Shown: positions 55,630 to 64,000, counted from the stretch's first letter. The stretch: DNA of 64,000 nt from Francisella adeliensis (GCF_003290445.1 NZ_CP021781.1:868001-932000); one strand, 5' to 3'. Translations and numbers: made by a program. Notes: generated by a model from the letters alone, not told the origin.

Positions 55630-56289
55630 CTAGATAATCTGTTTCAATTTAGCAAAATTATCAATATAAGCAAAGCTATCTAAAGATTTAATATCAACAC
55701 CATTATGATAACCATAGCTAACCATTACAGACTTTACATTAGCATCTTTTGCACATAAAAAATCATTTTCTGAGTCGCCAATCATTAGACTTTCATCGGC
55801 TTTGGCATTTAGTTTTTCCATAGTAAAAAGTAAAGGTTCTGCATAGGGTTTATAGCTAGAAGTAGTATCTCCACCAACAATCAGCTCAAAGTAGTCAATT
55901 AAGTCTAAGTGAGTAAGAGATTGTATGGCATCTTCTTCATGCTTATTTGTCACAACTGCCATTTTGATGTTTTTTGATTTGAGATAATTTAGCGTATCAA
56001 CTACGCTAGGATATATTTTGCTATTTGAACTATTTAGAGTTTTGTATGTTTGACTAACTATTTTTACGCCTTCATCAGCTATTGATTCGATATAGTCATT
56101 ATCATCAAAGTCTAATGCTAAAACCTTTCTAACAGTAGTGGGATAGCCTTTGCCAATTATATTTACTAAAACCTCTTCAGATACTGGTGCAAGCCCAAAA
56201 TGTTTACGCATAGTATTTGTAGCAACTGTTAAATCTCCAACAGTATTTACAAGTGTGCCATCTAAGTCAAAGAATATATTTTTTATCAT
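55630..56289 (-). CDS. gph: Phosphoglycolate phosphatase-type HAD hydrolase
   Basis: 219-aa HAD enzyme. Motif I is FFDLDGTLVNTVGDL, motif II is AVVTNKHEEDA, motif III is the Lys of TSSYKPYAEPLLF, and motif IV is SLMIGDSENDFLCAK. DLDGTLVNTVGDL, then KPYAEPL and MIGDS, match Gph, which removes phosphoglycolate formed from DNA repair. Other small phosphate esters are possible substrates. Confidence 0.86.
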   Translation of the reverse strand: MIKNIFFDLDGTLVNTVGDLTVATNTMRKHFGLAPVSEEVLVNIIGKGYPTTVRKVLALDFDDNDYIESIADEGVKIVSQTYKTLNSSNSKIYPSVVDTLNYLKSKNIKMAVVTNKHEEDAIQSLTHLDLIDYFELIVGGDTTSSYKPYAEPLLFTMEKLNAKADESLMIGDSENDFLCAKDANVKSVMVSYGYHNGVDIKSLDSFAYIDNFAKLKQII

Positions 56290-56361
56290 GTTAAAATTTT
56301 ATAATTATTTTCTGTGGTGATTATAGCTAATATATATAGGCTATGTAAGGGGAGAATATAT

Positions 56362-57282
56362 TTAAAGATTTAGAAATTCATTTTTTATAAAATCACTTAG
56401 CATTCTAACTCTATACGGTTGATAGTTTCTAGATGGATAAACGAGGCTTATTCTGTTGTCAGGTTTATCTTTAGGATCAAACAGAACCTTATATTTTGGA
56501 AGTATTTGTACTATTCTTCCAGAAGCAAGATCATCTTTGATATCCCAATATGATTTCTCAGCAACTCCAAAGCCTTCAAGACACATTTTGCGTATTATGT
56601 AGCCATTATTTACAATATATGCAGCGTTGATGTTTAGTTCAATCTTATTTCTTTCATCATCAATCAAGTACCATTTTTTTATAGTAAACGAATTAATTTT
56701 TAAAGTTATAAACTGGCACTTTTTAATAGCATTGATGTCATTAATATTTGAGATATTATTTTTCTGTAAATACTCTGGACTTGCACAAAGTATTCTATAG
56801 TTATCTACTAGGTGTTTGGATATAAAGCTACTATCAGGAAGATTTCCAAATCGAATAGCTAAATCAAATGGAAACTGATTATAAGACACTACATCGTCTG
56901 TAAATAAAATATCATATTCAATATTAGGGTTTTCTTCTTTGAATCTTTTAAGAATAGGTAACACTAGCCGTTGCCCAAGATCAAAAGGAACAGTTATTTT
57001 AATGCTTCCTTCTGCGGATATTTTATCGTTTAAGATATTATCTTTTACAGCATTCAACTGCTCTAAAAGTTTTATAGACTCACTATATAAAGTTTCACCT
57101 GCTTTTGTGGGCTCAATCTTTCTCGTAGTTCTTATTAGGAGTTTGGTTTGATAGTACTCTTCTAGAGCATTAATTTTATTGCTTATGCTAGCAGGAGATA
57201 GATAAAACTCTCTTCCAGCTGCTGAAAGGCTACCTTGATTAACCACAGCAATAAAAAGTTTTAGTTCATCGAGCATTTTCAT
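56362..57282 (-). CDS. LysR-type transcriptional regulator
   Basis: 306-aa regulator with an N-terminal winged helix-turn-helix (LDELKLFIAVVNQGSLSAAG, then SPASISNKINALE and TRKIEPTKAGETL) and a periplasmic-binding-like effector domain (about 90-300). The IKITVPFDLGQRLVLPILK and PFDLAIRFGN segments are typical of the CrgA/DsdC-like group that senses quinones or aldehydes. It is divergent from mdaB and an MFS gene, which it probably controls. Start ATG 57282 or 57276. Confidence 0.88.
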   Translation of the reverse strand: MKMLDELKLFIAVVNQGSLSAAGREFYLSPASISNKINALEEYYQTKLLIRTTRKIEPTKAGETLYSESIKLLEQLNAVKDNILNDKISAEGSIKITVPFDLGQRLVLPILKRFKEENPNIEYDILFTDDVVSYNQFPFDLAIRFGNLPDSSFISKHLVDNYRILCASPEYLQKNNISNINDINAIKKCQFITLKINSFTIKKWYLIDDERNKIELNINAAYIVNNGYIIRKMCLEGFGVAEKSYWDIKDDLASGRIVQILPKYKVLFDPKDKPDNRISLVYPSRNYQPYRVRMLSDFIKNEFLNL

Positions 57283-57322
57283 CTTTTAGTTTTTGTAAAA
57301 GGTGTATTAGGTATTTGATATA

Positions 57323-57350
57323 TTATCATTAATAAAATTAAAAGTATAAT
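57323..57350 (+). promoter_or_regulatory. Candidate promoter of mdaB in the LysR-mdaB intergenic region
   Basis: TTATCA (57323-57328) and TATAAT (57345-57350) are separated by 16 nt, 43 nt before the mdaB start. A TATTTGATATATTATCA stretch just upstream is AT-rich with partial dyads that could bind the LysR protein. Confidence 0.4.
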
Positions 57351-57392
57351 AGCAGTTAAACAATGAAAGTTTAAGTTTATAAGGAAAAAACT

Positions 57393-57977
57393 ATGAAAAA
57401 CATTCTTATTATAAATACTCATAAGACCTATCAACATACTGCCGGGGATTTGACAAAAACATTAATCAAAAATGCTCAGAATAAGCTTCTAGAAAAAAAT
57501 TATAGTGTACTAACTACTCATGTGGAGCAAGGTTATGAGATTCAAGAAGAAGTAGAGAAGCATTTATGGGCGGATATCATTATTTTACAAATTCCTGTTC
57601 ATTGGATGGGAGTATCATGGATTTTTAAGAAATATATAGATGAAATTTTCACAGCGGGAATTCAAGGAGTGTTTTCAGATGGTGATGGTAGAACTCGTAG
57701 TGATATAAAAAAGCAGTATGGAACGGGAGGGAAACTTACAAATAAAAAATACATGCTGTCATTAACATATAATGCGCCCTTTGAGGCATTTTGTAACAAA
57801 GATCAATATTTATTAGAAGGTAAAACACCAGATGATATGTTTTTGCCGATGCATTTAAATTTTAGATTCTTAGGGATGCAAAAAATACCAACTTTTGTGA
57901 TGTATGATGTGGTTAAAAACCCTAAATTAGAAGATGACTTTATCAAATTTGATGAGCATATTCAGAAATACTTTTAA
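57393..57977 (+). CDS. mdaB: MdaB-like NAD(P)H:quinone oxidoreductase
   Basis: 194-aa flavodoxin-fold reductase. ILIINTHKTYQHTAGDLTKT is the flavin phosphate loop. LWADIIILQIPVHWMGVSWI near residues 55-78 and KKYMLSLTYNAPFEAF near 115 follow MdaB (modulator of drug activity B). It reduces quinones with two electrons, limiting redox cycling. AAGGAAA precedes the ATG, and an MFS gene follows 18 nt later, an apparent LysR-controlled detoxification pair. Confidence 0.87.
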   Translation: MKNILIINTHKTYQHTAGDLTKTLIKNAQNKLLEKNYSVLTTHVEQGYEIQEEVEKHLWADIIILQIPVHWMGVSWIFKKYIDEIFTAGIQGVFSDGDGRTRSDIKKQYGTGGKLTNKKYMLSLTYNAPFEAFCNKDQYLLEGKTPDDMFLPMHLNFRFLGMQKIPTFVMYDVVKNPKLEDDFIKFDEHIQKYF

Positions 57978-57995
57978 TTTTAAGGAAGGTTTAAT

Positions 57996-59174
57996 ATGAA
58001 AAAAGGAATTTTACCATTAATGCTAGGTAGTCTTACTATAGGTATGACAGAATTTGTGATGATGGGTGTTTTGCCTCAAGTAGCTAGTTACTTTAATATC
58101 AGTATTCCTCAAGCGGGTCACTTGATAAGTATATATGCAATCGGTGTAATAGCAGGAGCACCACTATTGATATTTTTCTCATCAAAATATAGCCCTAAAA
58201 CTTTGCTAATAGCTATAAGTATAATGCTAGCATTGTTTAATAGCTTGTCGATATTTGCCACTAATTATGAGTTTTTGATGCTTACAAGATTTTTATCTGG
58301 TTTACCGCACGGAGCATTTTTTGGTGTGGGATCAATTGTTGCAATGAGAATTGCCGACCCAGGTAAAGAGTCTCAAGCTATAGCATTAATGTTTGCAGGG
58401 CTAACGATTGCTAACTTAATAGGTGTTCCAGTAGCTACCTCTATAGCATATATAGTAGGGTGGCAAGTAGCGTTTGTAATGGTCGGTTTAGCAGGGCTTT
58501 TGACTGTAATTACGGTATTGATGTTTATCCCGCATTTAGATTCTCAAGAAGAGAGTAAAGCTGATGATACTCAAAGTAGCATGGCAGTATTAATGAGAGC
58601 AGATAGTTTTTTAGCTTTAGGTGTTGTATCGTTAGGTTTTGCAGGATTGTTTGCATGGTATAGCTATGTGGCACCATTAATGACTAATGTTACACATCTT
58701 TCTGAGGGTAGCGTTCCGTATATATTATTCTTAGCAGGTTTAGGTATGTTTTTTGGTAACTTATATGGTGGTAAATTAACTGATAAAATAGGCTCTACAA
58801 ATGCAACTTTAGTTACTTTATTCGGCTTAATAGTAGCTTTAATACTTATGTATCTATTTGCTCAATATAAAATATTATCAATAGTTTTAAGTTTTAGTAT
58901 CGGCTTCTTCGCATTTGCTTTAGTACCAGCAGTTCAAACTTTACTTATCAATGTATTTAAAGGAGCTGAAATGCTTGGGTCTATCCTTAGTATTGCAGGG
59001 TTTAATATTGCCAACGCAATAGGTGCTTATGTTGGAGGTTTACCGATAGAACATGGATTCTCATATTCAAGTAGTGTGGTAGCGGGAATGTTTGTATCTG
59101 TATTAGGAATGGTATTATTACTGATGTTGAAGTATAAAGTTTTCTCGCATAGAAAGGCTATTTTAGAAGCTTGA
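57996..59174 (+). CDS. MFS transporter (AraJ/YdhP-like)
   Basis: 392-aa major facilitator with 12 hydrophobic segments. GSLTIGMTEFVMMGVLPQVA at the N-terminus is the TEF motif of the sugar efflux/AraJ group. LTRFLSGLPHGAFFGVGSIV is helix 4, and GKLTDKIGSTNATLV is the loop after helix 8. AAGGAAGG lies before ATG. It is co-directional with mdaB and divergent from LysR, which suggests export of a toxic quinone or drug. The substrate is inferred only from context. Confidence 0.86.
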   Translation: MKKGILPLMLGSLTIGMTEFVMMGVLPQVASYFNISIPQAGHLISIYAIGVIAGAPLLIFFSSKYSPKTLLIAISIMLALFNSLSIFATNYEFLMLTRFLSGLPHGAFFGVGSIVAMRIADPGKESQAIALMFAGLTIANLIGVPVATSIAYIVGWQVAFVMVGLAGLLTVITVLMFIPHLDSQEESKADDTQSSMAVLMRADSFLALGVVSLGFAGLFAWYSYVAPLMTNVTHLSEGSVPYILFLAGLGMFFGNLYGGKLTDKIGSTNATLVTLFGLIVALILMYLFAQYKILSIVLSFSIGFFAFALVPAVQTLLINVFKGAEMLGSILSIAGFNIANAIGAYVGGLPIEHGFSYSSSVVAGMFVSVLGMVLLLMLKYKVFSHRKAILEA

Positions 59175-59235
59175 TTTTAACGCAATCATCTCATCTATTT
59201 GACTAATTTTAATTTTTAAAGGTCTGCCAAAAAAG
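59163..59235 (-). pseudogene. Relic of the 3' end of cutC
   Basis: Positions 59182-59219 match 60286-60323, the 3' end of the intact cutC gene, with 3 mismatches in 38. On the minus strand the relic encodes LKIKISQIDEMIA, against LEIKISQVDEMIA in CutC, followed by a few codons and a stop inside the MFS stop region. Upstream of it the similarity ends. It is a remnant left when the serine dehydratase-like gene came to lie between the MFS gene and cutC, or of a duplicated cutC. Confidence 0.6.
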
Positions 59236-59311
59236 ATTATATCTAAGATGATTAGCTTATTATGTTATGATTGATATACTAATTATAGTCCTATAACAAA
59301 TTAAAAATCAA

Positions 59312-60229
59312 ATGGTAAATATACATATAAGTACACCATTAATAGAGTCACTTCCTTTTAGTAAAAAAATACAAGCTAATGTCTGGCTTAAATTAGAAGC
59401 ACTACAACCTTGTGGTTCATTTAAAGCTAGGGGAATCGGCTATGCATGTCAAAAATATGTGGCAAATGGAGCTGTAGCATTAGTTTCATCTTCAGGAGGG
59501 AATGCAGGTCTAGCTGTTGCTTACTCTGGTCGCCAATTAAACATACCTGTTACTGTGGTTGTTCCAAAGACAACTAAGAAGCAAGCTATTGATTTGATAA
59601 AAGCTGAAGGGGCGAATGTTGTTGTAACTGGAGCTGATTGGTCTGAAGCACATGCATATGCGATAGAAATATCTAAAGATGAGGTAAAATACATTCATCC
59701 ATTTGATGACCCTTATATATGGGAAGGACACGCTTCTATTGTTGATGAGATATTTTCTAATAATTTTAGGCCAGATGCAATAGTACTGTCAGTAGGTGGT
59801 GGAGGGCTTCTTTGTGGAGTAGTAGAAGGACTTAAGAGAAATAGTGAAAATATTCCTATATTAGCTGTTGAAACTAGAGGCGCTGACTCATATTCTCGTG
59901 CTTGCTTAGCAAAAAAACATATTGAACTTGATAGTGTTTCTAGTATTGCAACATCACTTGGTGCAAAAAGGGTAGCTAAACGAGCTTTTCAGTTAGCAAG
60001 TGAATATGATATTGTGAATCATACAGTTTCTGATGCAGAAGCTGTAGATGGATGTTACCATCTTCTTAAGGAACATCGTATTTTGGTTGAGCCTGCTTGT
60101 GGAGCGAGTTTAGCTGCTCTCGATAGTGCTAGTGAGTTCTTGAAGGATAAACATAATGTTGTTGTAATTGTCTGCGGAGGTGTTGGAGTAACTATTGATT
60201 TGTTAGAAGAGTGGAGTAAATCAAAATAA
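59312..60229 (+). CDS. PLP-dependent serine/threonine dehydratase-like enzyme
   Basis: 305-aa fold-type II PLP enzyme. The PLP lysine is in LQPCGSFKARGIGYAC near residue 38. SSSGGNAGLAVAYSGRQL binds substrate, and LSVGGGGLLCGVVEGLKRN is the phosphate loop. The form resembles single-domain L-serine ammonia-lyases (SDS type) rather than IlvA, which has ACT domains. It deaminates serine or threonine to pyruvate or 2-oxobutyrate; the substrate is inferred. It lies between a cutC relic and cutC. Confidence 0.85.
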   Translation: MVNIHISTPLIESLPFSKKIQANVWLKLEALQPCGSFKARGIGYACQKYVANGAVALVSSSGGNAGLAVAYSGRQLNIPVTVVVPKTTKKQAIDLIKAEGANVVVTGADWSEAHAYAIEISKDEVKYIHPFDDPYIWEGHASIVDEIFSNNFRPDAIVLSVGGGGLLCGVVEGLKRNSENIPILAVETRGADSYSRACLAKKHIELDSVSSIATSLGAKRVAKRAFQLASEYDIVNHTVSDAEAVDGCYHLLKEHRILVEPACGASLAALDSASEFLKDKHNVVVIVCGGVGVTIDLLEEWSKSK

Positions 60230-60260
60230 TAAATTATAATCAGGTTATTCTTATTTATGT

Positions 60261-60983
60261 TTAACATCTCATTTGTTTGAATAAAGCAATCATCTCATCT
60301 ACCTGACTAATTTTAATTTCTAAGGCTGAGGTTGGAAAAGCAGAAGAGCGATTACCTCGTAAGATTTTTTCAGAAGCTGAGCAGTGAATATTTGCTACTT
60401 TAGTAGTATCTAAAATCTCTTTTACATTTCTTGAATTGATCCCACCACCAGGCATTATTTGGATTTGATTACCAAATTCTTTTTGTAAAGATTTTATAGT
60501 TTCTAAACCTTTAACTACATTTGTAGCTCCACCAGATGTAAGGATTCTATCAAAGCCTAATCCGATAATCTCTTGAGTTGCTTGATTCATACCATCAGCT
60601 AGATCAATTGCACGATGAAAAGTTAGTTCTTTACCTGCTTGTTTTGTGAGCTCTATAAATGGTTTTAGAAACTCTCTATCTATTTGATTATCTTTAGTTA
60701 AAGCACCAATGACAATACCATCTACACCAAGCTCTAGCATCAGTTTACAGTCAGCAAGCATAATCTTTTGGTCTGTTTTGTCATAGTAAAAGTCACCAGC
60801 ACGATGGCGAATCATAGCCTGTAGAGAACCTGTGAAATTTTCTTTTGCAAAAGTCACTAAGCTAGGCGAGGGCGTAAGTCCTTCAACTCCAAGAGCTGAG
60901 CATAGTTCAAGCCTATCAGCATTAGCTTTTTGAGCGTTTAGGATTGATTGGTAGTTATCTATACAGATTTCTAAGGTTATCAT
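60261..60983 (-). CDS. cutC: CutC family protein
   Basis: 240-aa TIM-barrel protein. It shows LEICIDNYQSILNAQKANAD, RLELCSALGVEGLTPS, QAMIRHRAGDFYYD, LTFHRAIDLADGMNQA, RILTSGGATNV and IMPGGGINSRNV, the full CutC signature set. The family was first tied to copper tolerance in E. coli, but the role in copper is disputed. The MNIO/bufferin-like operon elsewhere in this window is the better candidate for copper. It converges with the serine dehydratase-like gene. Confidence 0.92.
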   Translation of the reverse strand: MITLEICIDNYQSILNAQKANADRLELCSALGVEGLTPSPSLVTFAKENFTGSLQAMIRHRAGDFYYDKTDQKIMLADCKLMLELGVDGIVIGALTKDNQIDREFLKPFIELTKQAGKELTFHRAIDLADGMNQATQEIIGLGFDRILTSGGATNVVKGLETIKSLQKEFGNQIQIMPGGGINSRNVKEILDTTKVANIHCSASEKILRGNRSSAFPTSALEIKISQVDEMIALFKQMRC

Positions 60984-61068
60984 TTGTTGAAAGTAAGTAA
61001 AGTATCATGATATATATTATATTTGTTTAGGTGTTATACTTAAATATCTAAAATATAAAAGTTCATCA

Positions 61069-61629
61069 ATGATTATGAAATTGGTAACAAAAAGAACAAT
61101 CCTTGAAATCTTAGACTCAAAAGATGCTCAATTAATGTTGGATTATTATGTTGAAAATGAAGAACATTTAGAATCGTGGGAACCAATAAGAGAAGATAGC
61201 TTTTTTACATTACAAAATTTTTCTAAAATGTTGGATCAAAATCAGCAAGATTTTAAAACTGGTTCGGCTTTGAGGTTTACTATTTTTGATGAAAATAGGA
61301 ATTTTGTTATAGGTGTTTGTAATTTTACAAATATTGTATATGGGCCATTTCAAGCTTGTAATCTTGGATATTCTATAGCAGAAAAGTACCAAGGTGTGGG
61401 ACTTATGAAAGAAGCTTTAGAAGCAGCTATTGATTATGTATTTAATGAATTAAATTTACATAGAATTATGGCAAACTATTTGCCATCAAATAGTCGTAGT
61501 GAGAAATTATTAGCAAAACTTGGGTTTGAAAAAGAAGGTCTTGCCAAGTCATATCTTAAAATAGCTGGTAGATGGAAAGATCATATTCTTACATCAAAGA
61601 TAAATCCTAAACATAATGATTATCAATAA
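61069..61629 (+). CDS. GNAT acetyltransferase (RimJ/RimL-type)
   Basis: 186-aa N-acetyltransferase: LESWEPIREDSFFTLQNFSK near residue 34, NLGYSIAEKYQGVGLMKEAL (acetyl-CoA loop) near 103, HRIMANYLPSNSRSEKLLAK and LGFEKEGLAKSYLKIAGRWK near the end. This is the RimJ/RimL group that acetylates ribosomal proteins or other N-termini. Start ATG 61069 or, two codons on, 61075; both lack a strong RBS. Confidence 0.86.
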   Translation: MIMKLVTKRTILEILDSKDAQLMLDYYVENEEHLESWEPIREDSFFTLQNFSKMLDQNQQDFKTGSALRFTIFDENRNFVIGVCNFTNIVYGPFQACNLGYSIAEKYQGVGLMKEALEAAIDYVFNELNLHRIMANYLPSNSRSEKLLAKLGFEKEGLAKSYLKIAGRWKDHILTSKINPKHNDYQ

Positions 61630-61657
61630 TTAAAATTACAAAATATAGGAAGAACTT

Positions 61658-62161
61658 ATGAGCAAATTATTTATAGTTTATTTAGGCGGTAGTGCACCAA
61701 AAGCAAATATTGAGTTACACGATATACAGTTTGTGGTTGGAGATACCATTGAAGCTACTTATGAGCAACTTAGACAAAACTGGTTTGGTACTGTCAAAGG
61801 CTTACATCTTGATAGCTATAAAGCTCTAAAAGGTGCTGATGGATATAAGATATCGCTAGAAGATAAACCTCAAGATTTTGATAAAAAATTATATTTTGTA
61901 AATCTTGGTGGCTATGATGAGTCTAAGCTTAATGAACTACACGAGTTTGCATTATTTGTAGCTAGTGATAAAAATGAAGCTAAAGAGAAGGCAAAAAATA
62001 GTTTGCTAACAAAATCTATACATCAGCATAAAGATAACCTTATGGAAGTTGATGATTGTTTAGAATTAAGTTTGTTAGATGGTAAGTATATTCATTTACA
62101 TCCAAGTGATGAAAAATACGACTTAAAGCCTGATTGGTTTGGGTATAGGGTTATTGGGTAA
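61658..62161 (+). CDS. DUF1543 family protein
   Basis: 167-aa protein of the DUF1543 family: LFIVYLGGSAPKANIELHDI at the N-terminus, then LRQNWFGTVKGLHLDSYK, and a second related half (YFVNLGGYDESKLNELHEFA, DWFGYRVIG). The two halves look like an internal duplication, each with a YLGG/NLGG strand, an acidic/His stretch and a W-F-G. Function unknown; cytosolic, no signal. Purine-rich AGGAAGA precedes ATG. Confidence 0.83.
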   Translation: MSKLFIVYLGGSAPKANIELHDIQFVVGDTIEATYEQLRQNWFGTVKGLHLDSYKALKGADGYKISLEDKPQDFDKKLYFVNLGGYDESKLNELHEFALFVASDKNEAKEKAKNSLLTKSIHQHKDNLMEVDDCLELSLLDGKYIHLHPSDEKYDLKPDWFGYRVIG

Positions 62162-62163
62162 TT

Positions 62164-63192
62164 ATGAATAATTTTATTAGTCAGGTAGTAAACGGCAAAA
62201 TAAATACTCTTAAATCTTCATATAAAGAAAATAAGTCTATTAATCATCAGGGTGTAAAAGGAAATGTTAATGAAATATTACTCAGGGAGCTCATACAAAG
62301 TGTAATTCCTAATAAGTATAGTTTTACTAGAGGAGTTATACATGATAGTAAAGGATTTCAATCAAATGAGACAGATATTATAATATATGATAGTGAAATC
62401 TTGCCAACAATTTTATTTGGAAGCGAACTAGGATTTGTCCCAGCAGAGTCAGTTAAATATAATATTGAAGTCAAAAGCACTTTAAATAAGACAGAACTTA
62501 AAAGTACAAAAAATAAATTTGATAACATTTTAAAATGTGAAGGATATGATGGTATTAATACTTTGGTTGCATTTGCAAGTGATTTAAAAGCTAAGAGTGA
62601 GATTGAGAGATATTATGAAATTGATAAAGACAATTTTATGAAATCTCCATTAATCAATATTCTAATGGTGCTTGATAAAGGTTATTATTTTTTTGATTCA
62701 AAAAAAATGTATTTAAAGGATGTCTTAGATAAAAATACATTTCTAAAAGATTCAACAGCTAAAGAGCAGCAAATATTTCATATTGATGGTAATCCTATTA
62801 AAGTAGATCCTGGCGGGATATTACAAACAGAAGGAGATTTAATTCTTGGTCAACTTAACTATGATGATATATATTTTTATATTAATAGGTGGTATGGTTT
62901 AAGTGTCGAGTCACATTCTTATACTAATGAATGCTTTTTAGGATTTTTATCAGCTATTTCAAATACTCTTTCTGGTGAAAAGTTTGGTAAATATTTGTTA
63001 AATGATATTGATGTAGAGCCCAAAATATACTCTGAATGTGTAATTGATATGTGGGGAAATATTAGTTATAACGATGTGGATTTTAGTGGATACAGCAATT
63101 CTAAACTAAAGGAATCAACATACTCTGTTGTATTAAATAATAAAAAGATGGGAAATAAAATAGAAATATTTCCTAAGAATAGTGATTCTTAG
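62164..63192 (+). CDS. DUF6602 nuclease-like protein
   Basis: 342-aa protein whose N-terminal 130 residues follow the DUF6602 pattern: INHQGVKGNVNEILLRELI (acidic helix), YSFTRGVIHDSKGFQSNETD, TDIIIYDSEILP near 71, and KYNIEVKSTLNKTELK near 98-112. E, D and E-x-K form a PD-(D/E)XK-like active site as in restriction-type nucleases. The rest is unrecognised. It begins 2 nt after DUF1543 and converges with the asparaginase gene. Defence or DNA-processing role is inference. Confidence 0.75.
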   Translation: MNNFISQVVNGKINTLKSSYKENKSINHQGVKGNVNEILLRELIQSVIPNKYSFTRGVIHDSKGFQSNETDIIIYDSEILPTILFGSELGFVPAESVKYNIEVKSTLNKTELKSTKNKFDNILKCEGYDGINTLVAFASDLKAKSEIERYYEIDKDNFMKSPLINILMVLDKGYYFFDSKKMYLKDVLDKNTFLKDSTAKEQQIFHIDGNPIKVDPGGILQTEGDLILGQLNYDDIYFYINRWYGLSVESHSYTNECFLGFLSAISNTLSGEKFGKYLLNDIDVEPKIYSECVIDMWGNISYNDVDFSGYSNSKLKESTYSVVLNNKKMGNKIEIFPKNSDS

Positions 63193-64000
63193 GTTACCAA
63201 CTCAGCCTGCTTCTTAACAGGCTCATCCATATTATCAGTCCAAACCCAATAGTAAACAGGCTCACTACCTTTAAAACTAGCTACGAAGTAGTCATCATTA
63301 TTATCGATAGCGTGAATAGTTAGCTCATCTAAGTAACCAGTTTTTAGATGGCGTAAATCTTTAGCAGCTTCAAGTACAGCTTCTTTTACAGACATTCCCA
63401 TTTTCATATATAAAACCACAGAGCGAGCGGTACCACAGCGAATAGCCATCTCACCAGTATGAGTACAAGCACAGGCACCATAACGAGAGTCTGCATACGA
63501 GCCAGCTCCGATTATAGGGCTATCTCCAAGCCTACCAGGATATCGCCAACCCCAGCCAGAAGTGCTAGTAGCTGATGATATTGTATCATGAGTATCTTTT
63601 GAAAGATAAACTGTAGTGTCAAATATCTTCTCAGGGTCTACAGCAAATTTACTTAATTCAATAAGTGGGATATTTGGAAAATCTTTTTCTTGTTCTAAAG
63701 TTAGATGTTTATCTAAATGGTCTTGCCAAACTTTTTTTATTTCAGGTAGAAGATTATCAATTTTAGTAGCTTTTATTTCATCTGCAAATCTATCAGCTCC
63801 ATCACCAACTAGTATCTCGTGGTGTAATTTTTGCATAACCTCGTAAGCCACTTCAACAGCATTTGCATAGCCTTTTAATGCTCCAATCGAGCCTGTGCGT
63901 AAATCATTGCCATCCATTACAGAAGCATCGAGTGTTACATTACCTAAAATATCAGGCCAAGAGCCTCTACCAACAGTTTTGATAGTTGTATCATTTTCTA
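63189..64000 (-). CDS. Glycosylasparaginase (N-terminal hydrolase), 5' end outside the window
   Basis: The reading frame runs to the right edge and beyond; upstream of the internal Met at 63917 it still encodes TVGRGSWPDILGNVTLDASV, a core part of the family, so the true start lies past 64000. Then come MDGNDLRTGSIGALKGYANA, HHEILVGDGADRFADEI, the self-cleavage site THDTISSATSTSGWGWRYPG, and GRLGDSPIIGAGSYADSRYG. The Thr of HDT becomes the nucleophile. It hydrolyses N4-GlcNAc-asparagine or isoaspartyl bonds. The loop after HDTI is shorter than usual. Confidence 0.9.
   Translation of the reverse strand, partial: ENDTTIKTVGRGSWPDILGNVTLDASVMDGNDLRTGSIGALKGYANAVEVAYEVMQKLHHEILVGDGADRFADEIKATKIDNLLPEIKKVWQDHLDKHLTLEQEKDFPNIPLIELSKFAVDPEKIFDTTVYLSKDTHDTISSATSTSGWGWRYPGRLGDSPIIGAGSYADSRYGACACTHTGEMAIRCGTARSVVLYMKMGMSVKEAVLEAAKDLRHLKTGYLDELTIHAIDNNDDYFVASFKGSEPVYYWVWTDNMDEPVKKQAELVT

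Noticed and set aside
60261-60983. cutC as evidence of copper handling linked to the MNIO operon
   Set aside because: It lies 37 kb away and the copper role of CutC is disputed; linkage is not supported.
63189-63917. Complete asparaginase gene starting at the Met at 63917
   Set aside because: Family residues continue in frame up to 64000, so the gene is cut by the window edge and not short.

Overview
The window is AT-rich gammaproteobacterial chromosome and is most likely Francisella. The base composition fits. So do a lipoprotein of the type seen in Francisella (DUF3568) and a polysaccharide locus that starts rpe, sugar-1-P transferase, galE and ends in a HAD phosphatase, like the Francisella capsule-like/glycosylation locus. 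The genus call is inference; no 16S gene is present. Genes are dense on both strands with many 1-14 nt overlaps. I see no rRNA, tRNA, CRISPR array, prophage or intact insertion sequence.

Layout. 1-5.4 kb: lgt (partial) and rne on the minus strand, then cysteine desulfurase, a small SufE-like protein and recO on the plus strand. 5.6-11.1 kb: 6S RNA, 5-formyl-THF cyclo-ligase, BolA and two DedA proteins on the minus strand, divergent from ygfB and two ubiquinone hydroxylases; this echoes the ssrS/ygfA/ygfB/ubiH neighbourhood of E. coli. 11.1-19.3 kb: queA, a REP-like repeat pair, HAD phosphatase, TauE-type transporter, exported phosphoesterase, YhhQ-type queuosine-precursor transporter, methyltransferase, LOG protein and fabI. 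19.5-23.0 kb: a five-gene operon of exported MBL hydrolase, Cys-motif precursor peptide, MNIO (DUF692) enzyme, DUF2063 partner and DoxX membrane protein. This is a bufferin/HvfA-type RiPP system and the most exciting unit here.

23.0-42.3 kb: kdsD (minus), then rpe and a long polysaccharide or glycan-assembly locus. It holds a polyprenyl-P sugar transferase, galE, an ABC flippase-like exporter, DegT aminotransferase, ATP-grasp/HAD fusion, CDP-glycerol-type transferase, AsnB-type amidotransferase, TagD-like cytidylyltransferase, five glycosyltransferase or Stealth phosphotransferase genes, a hexapeptide acyltransferase, an epimerase and a HAD phosphatase. The central part looks more AT-rich than its flanks and carries teichoic-acid-like phosphopolymer chemistry, which suggests an exchangeable cassette.

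42.4-64 kb: housekeeping and accessory genes. They include a PLP desulfhydrase-like enzyme with a small rubredoxin, a CPA2 antiporter, rsgA, two DUF2147 proteins, mutL with the endonuclease motifs, a Shedu-type (DUF4263) defence nuclease, an MFS transporter, adenine deaminase, trxB and a membrane-anchored deiodinase-fold protein. Then come gph, a LysR/MdaB/MFS unit, a serine dehydratase-like gene flanked by cutC and a cutC relic, GNAT, DUF1543, a DUF6602 nuclease-like protein, and a glycosylasparaginase that runs off the right edge.
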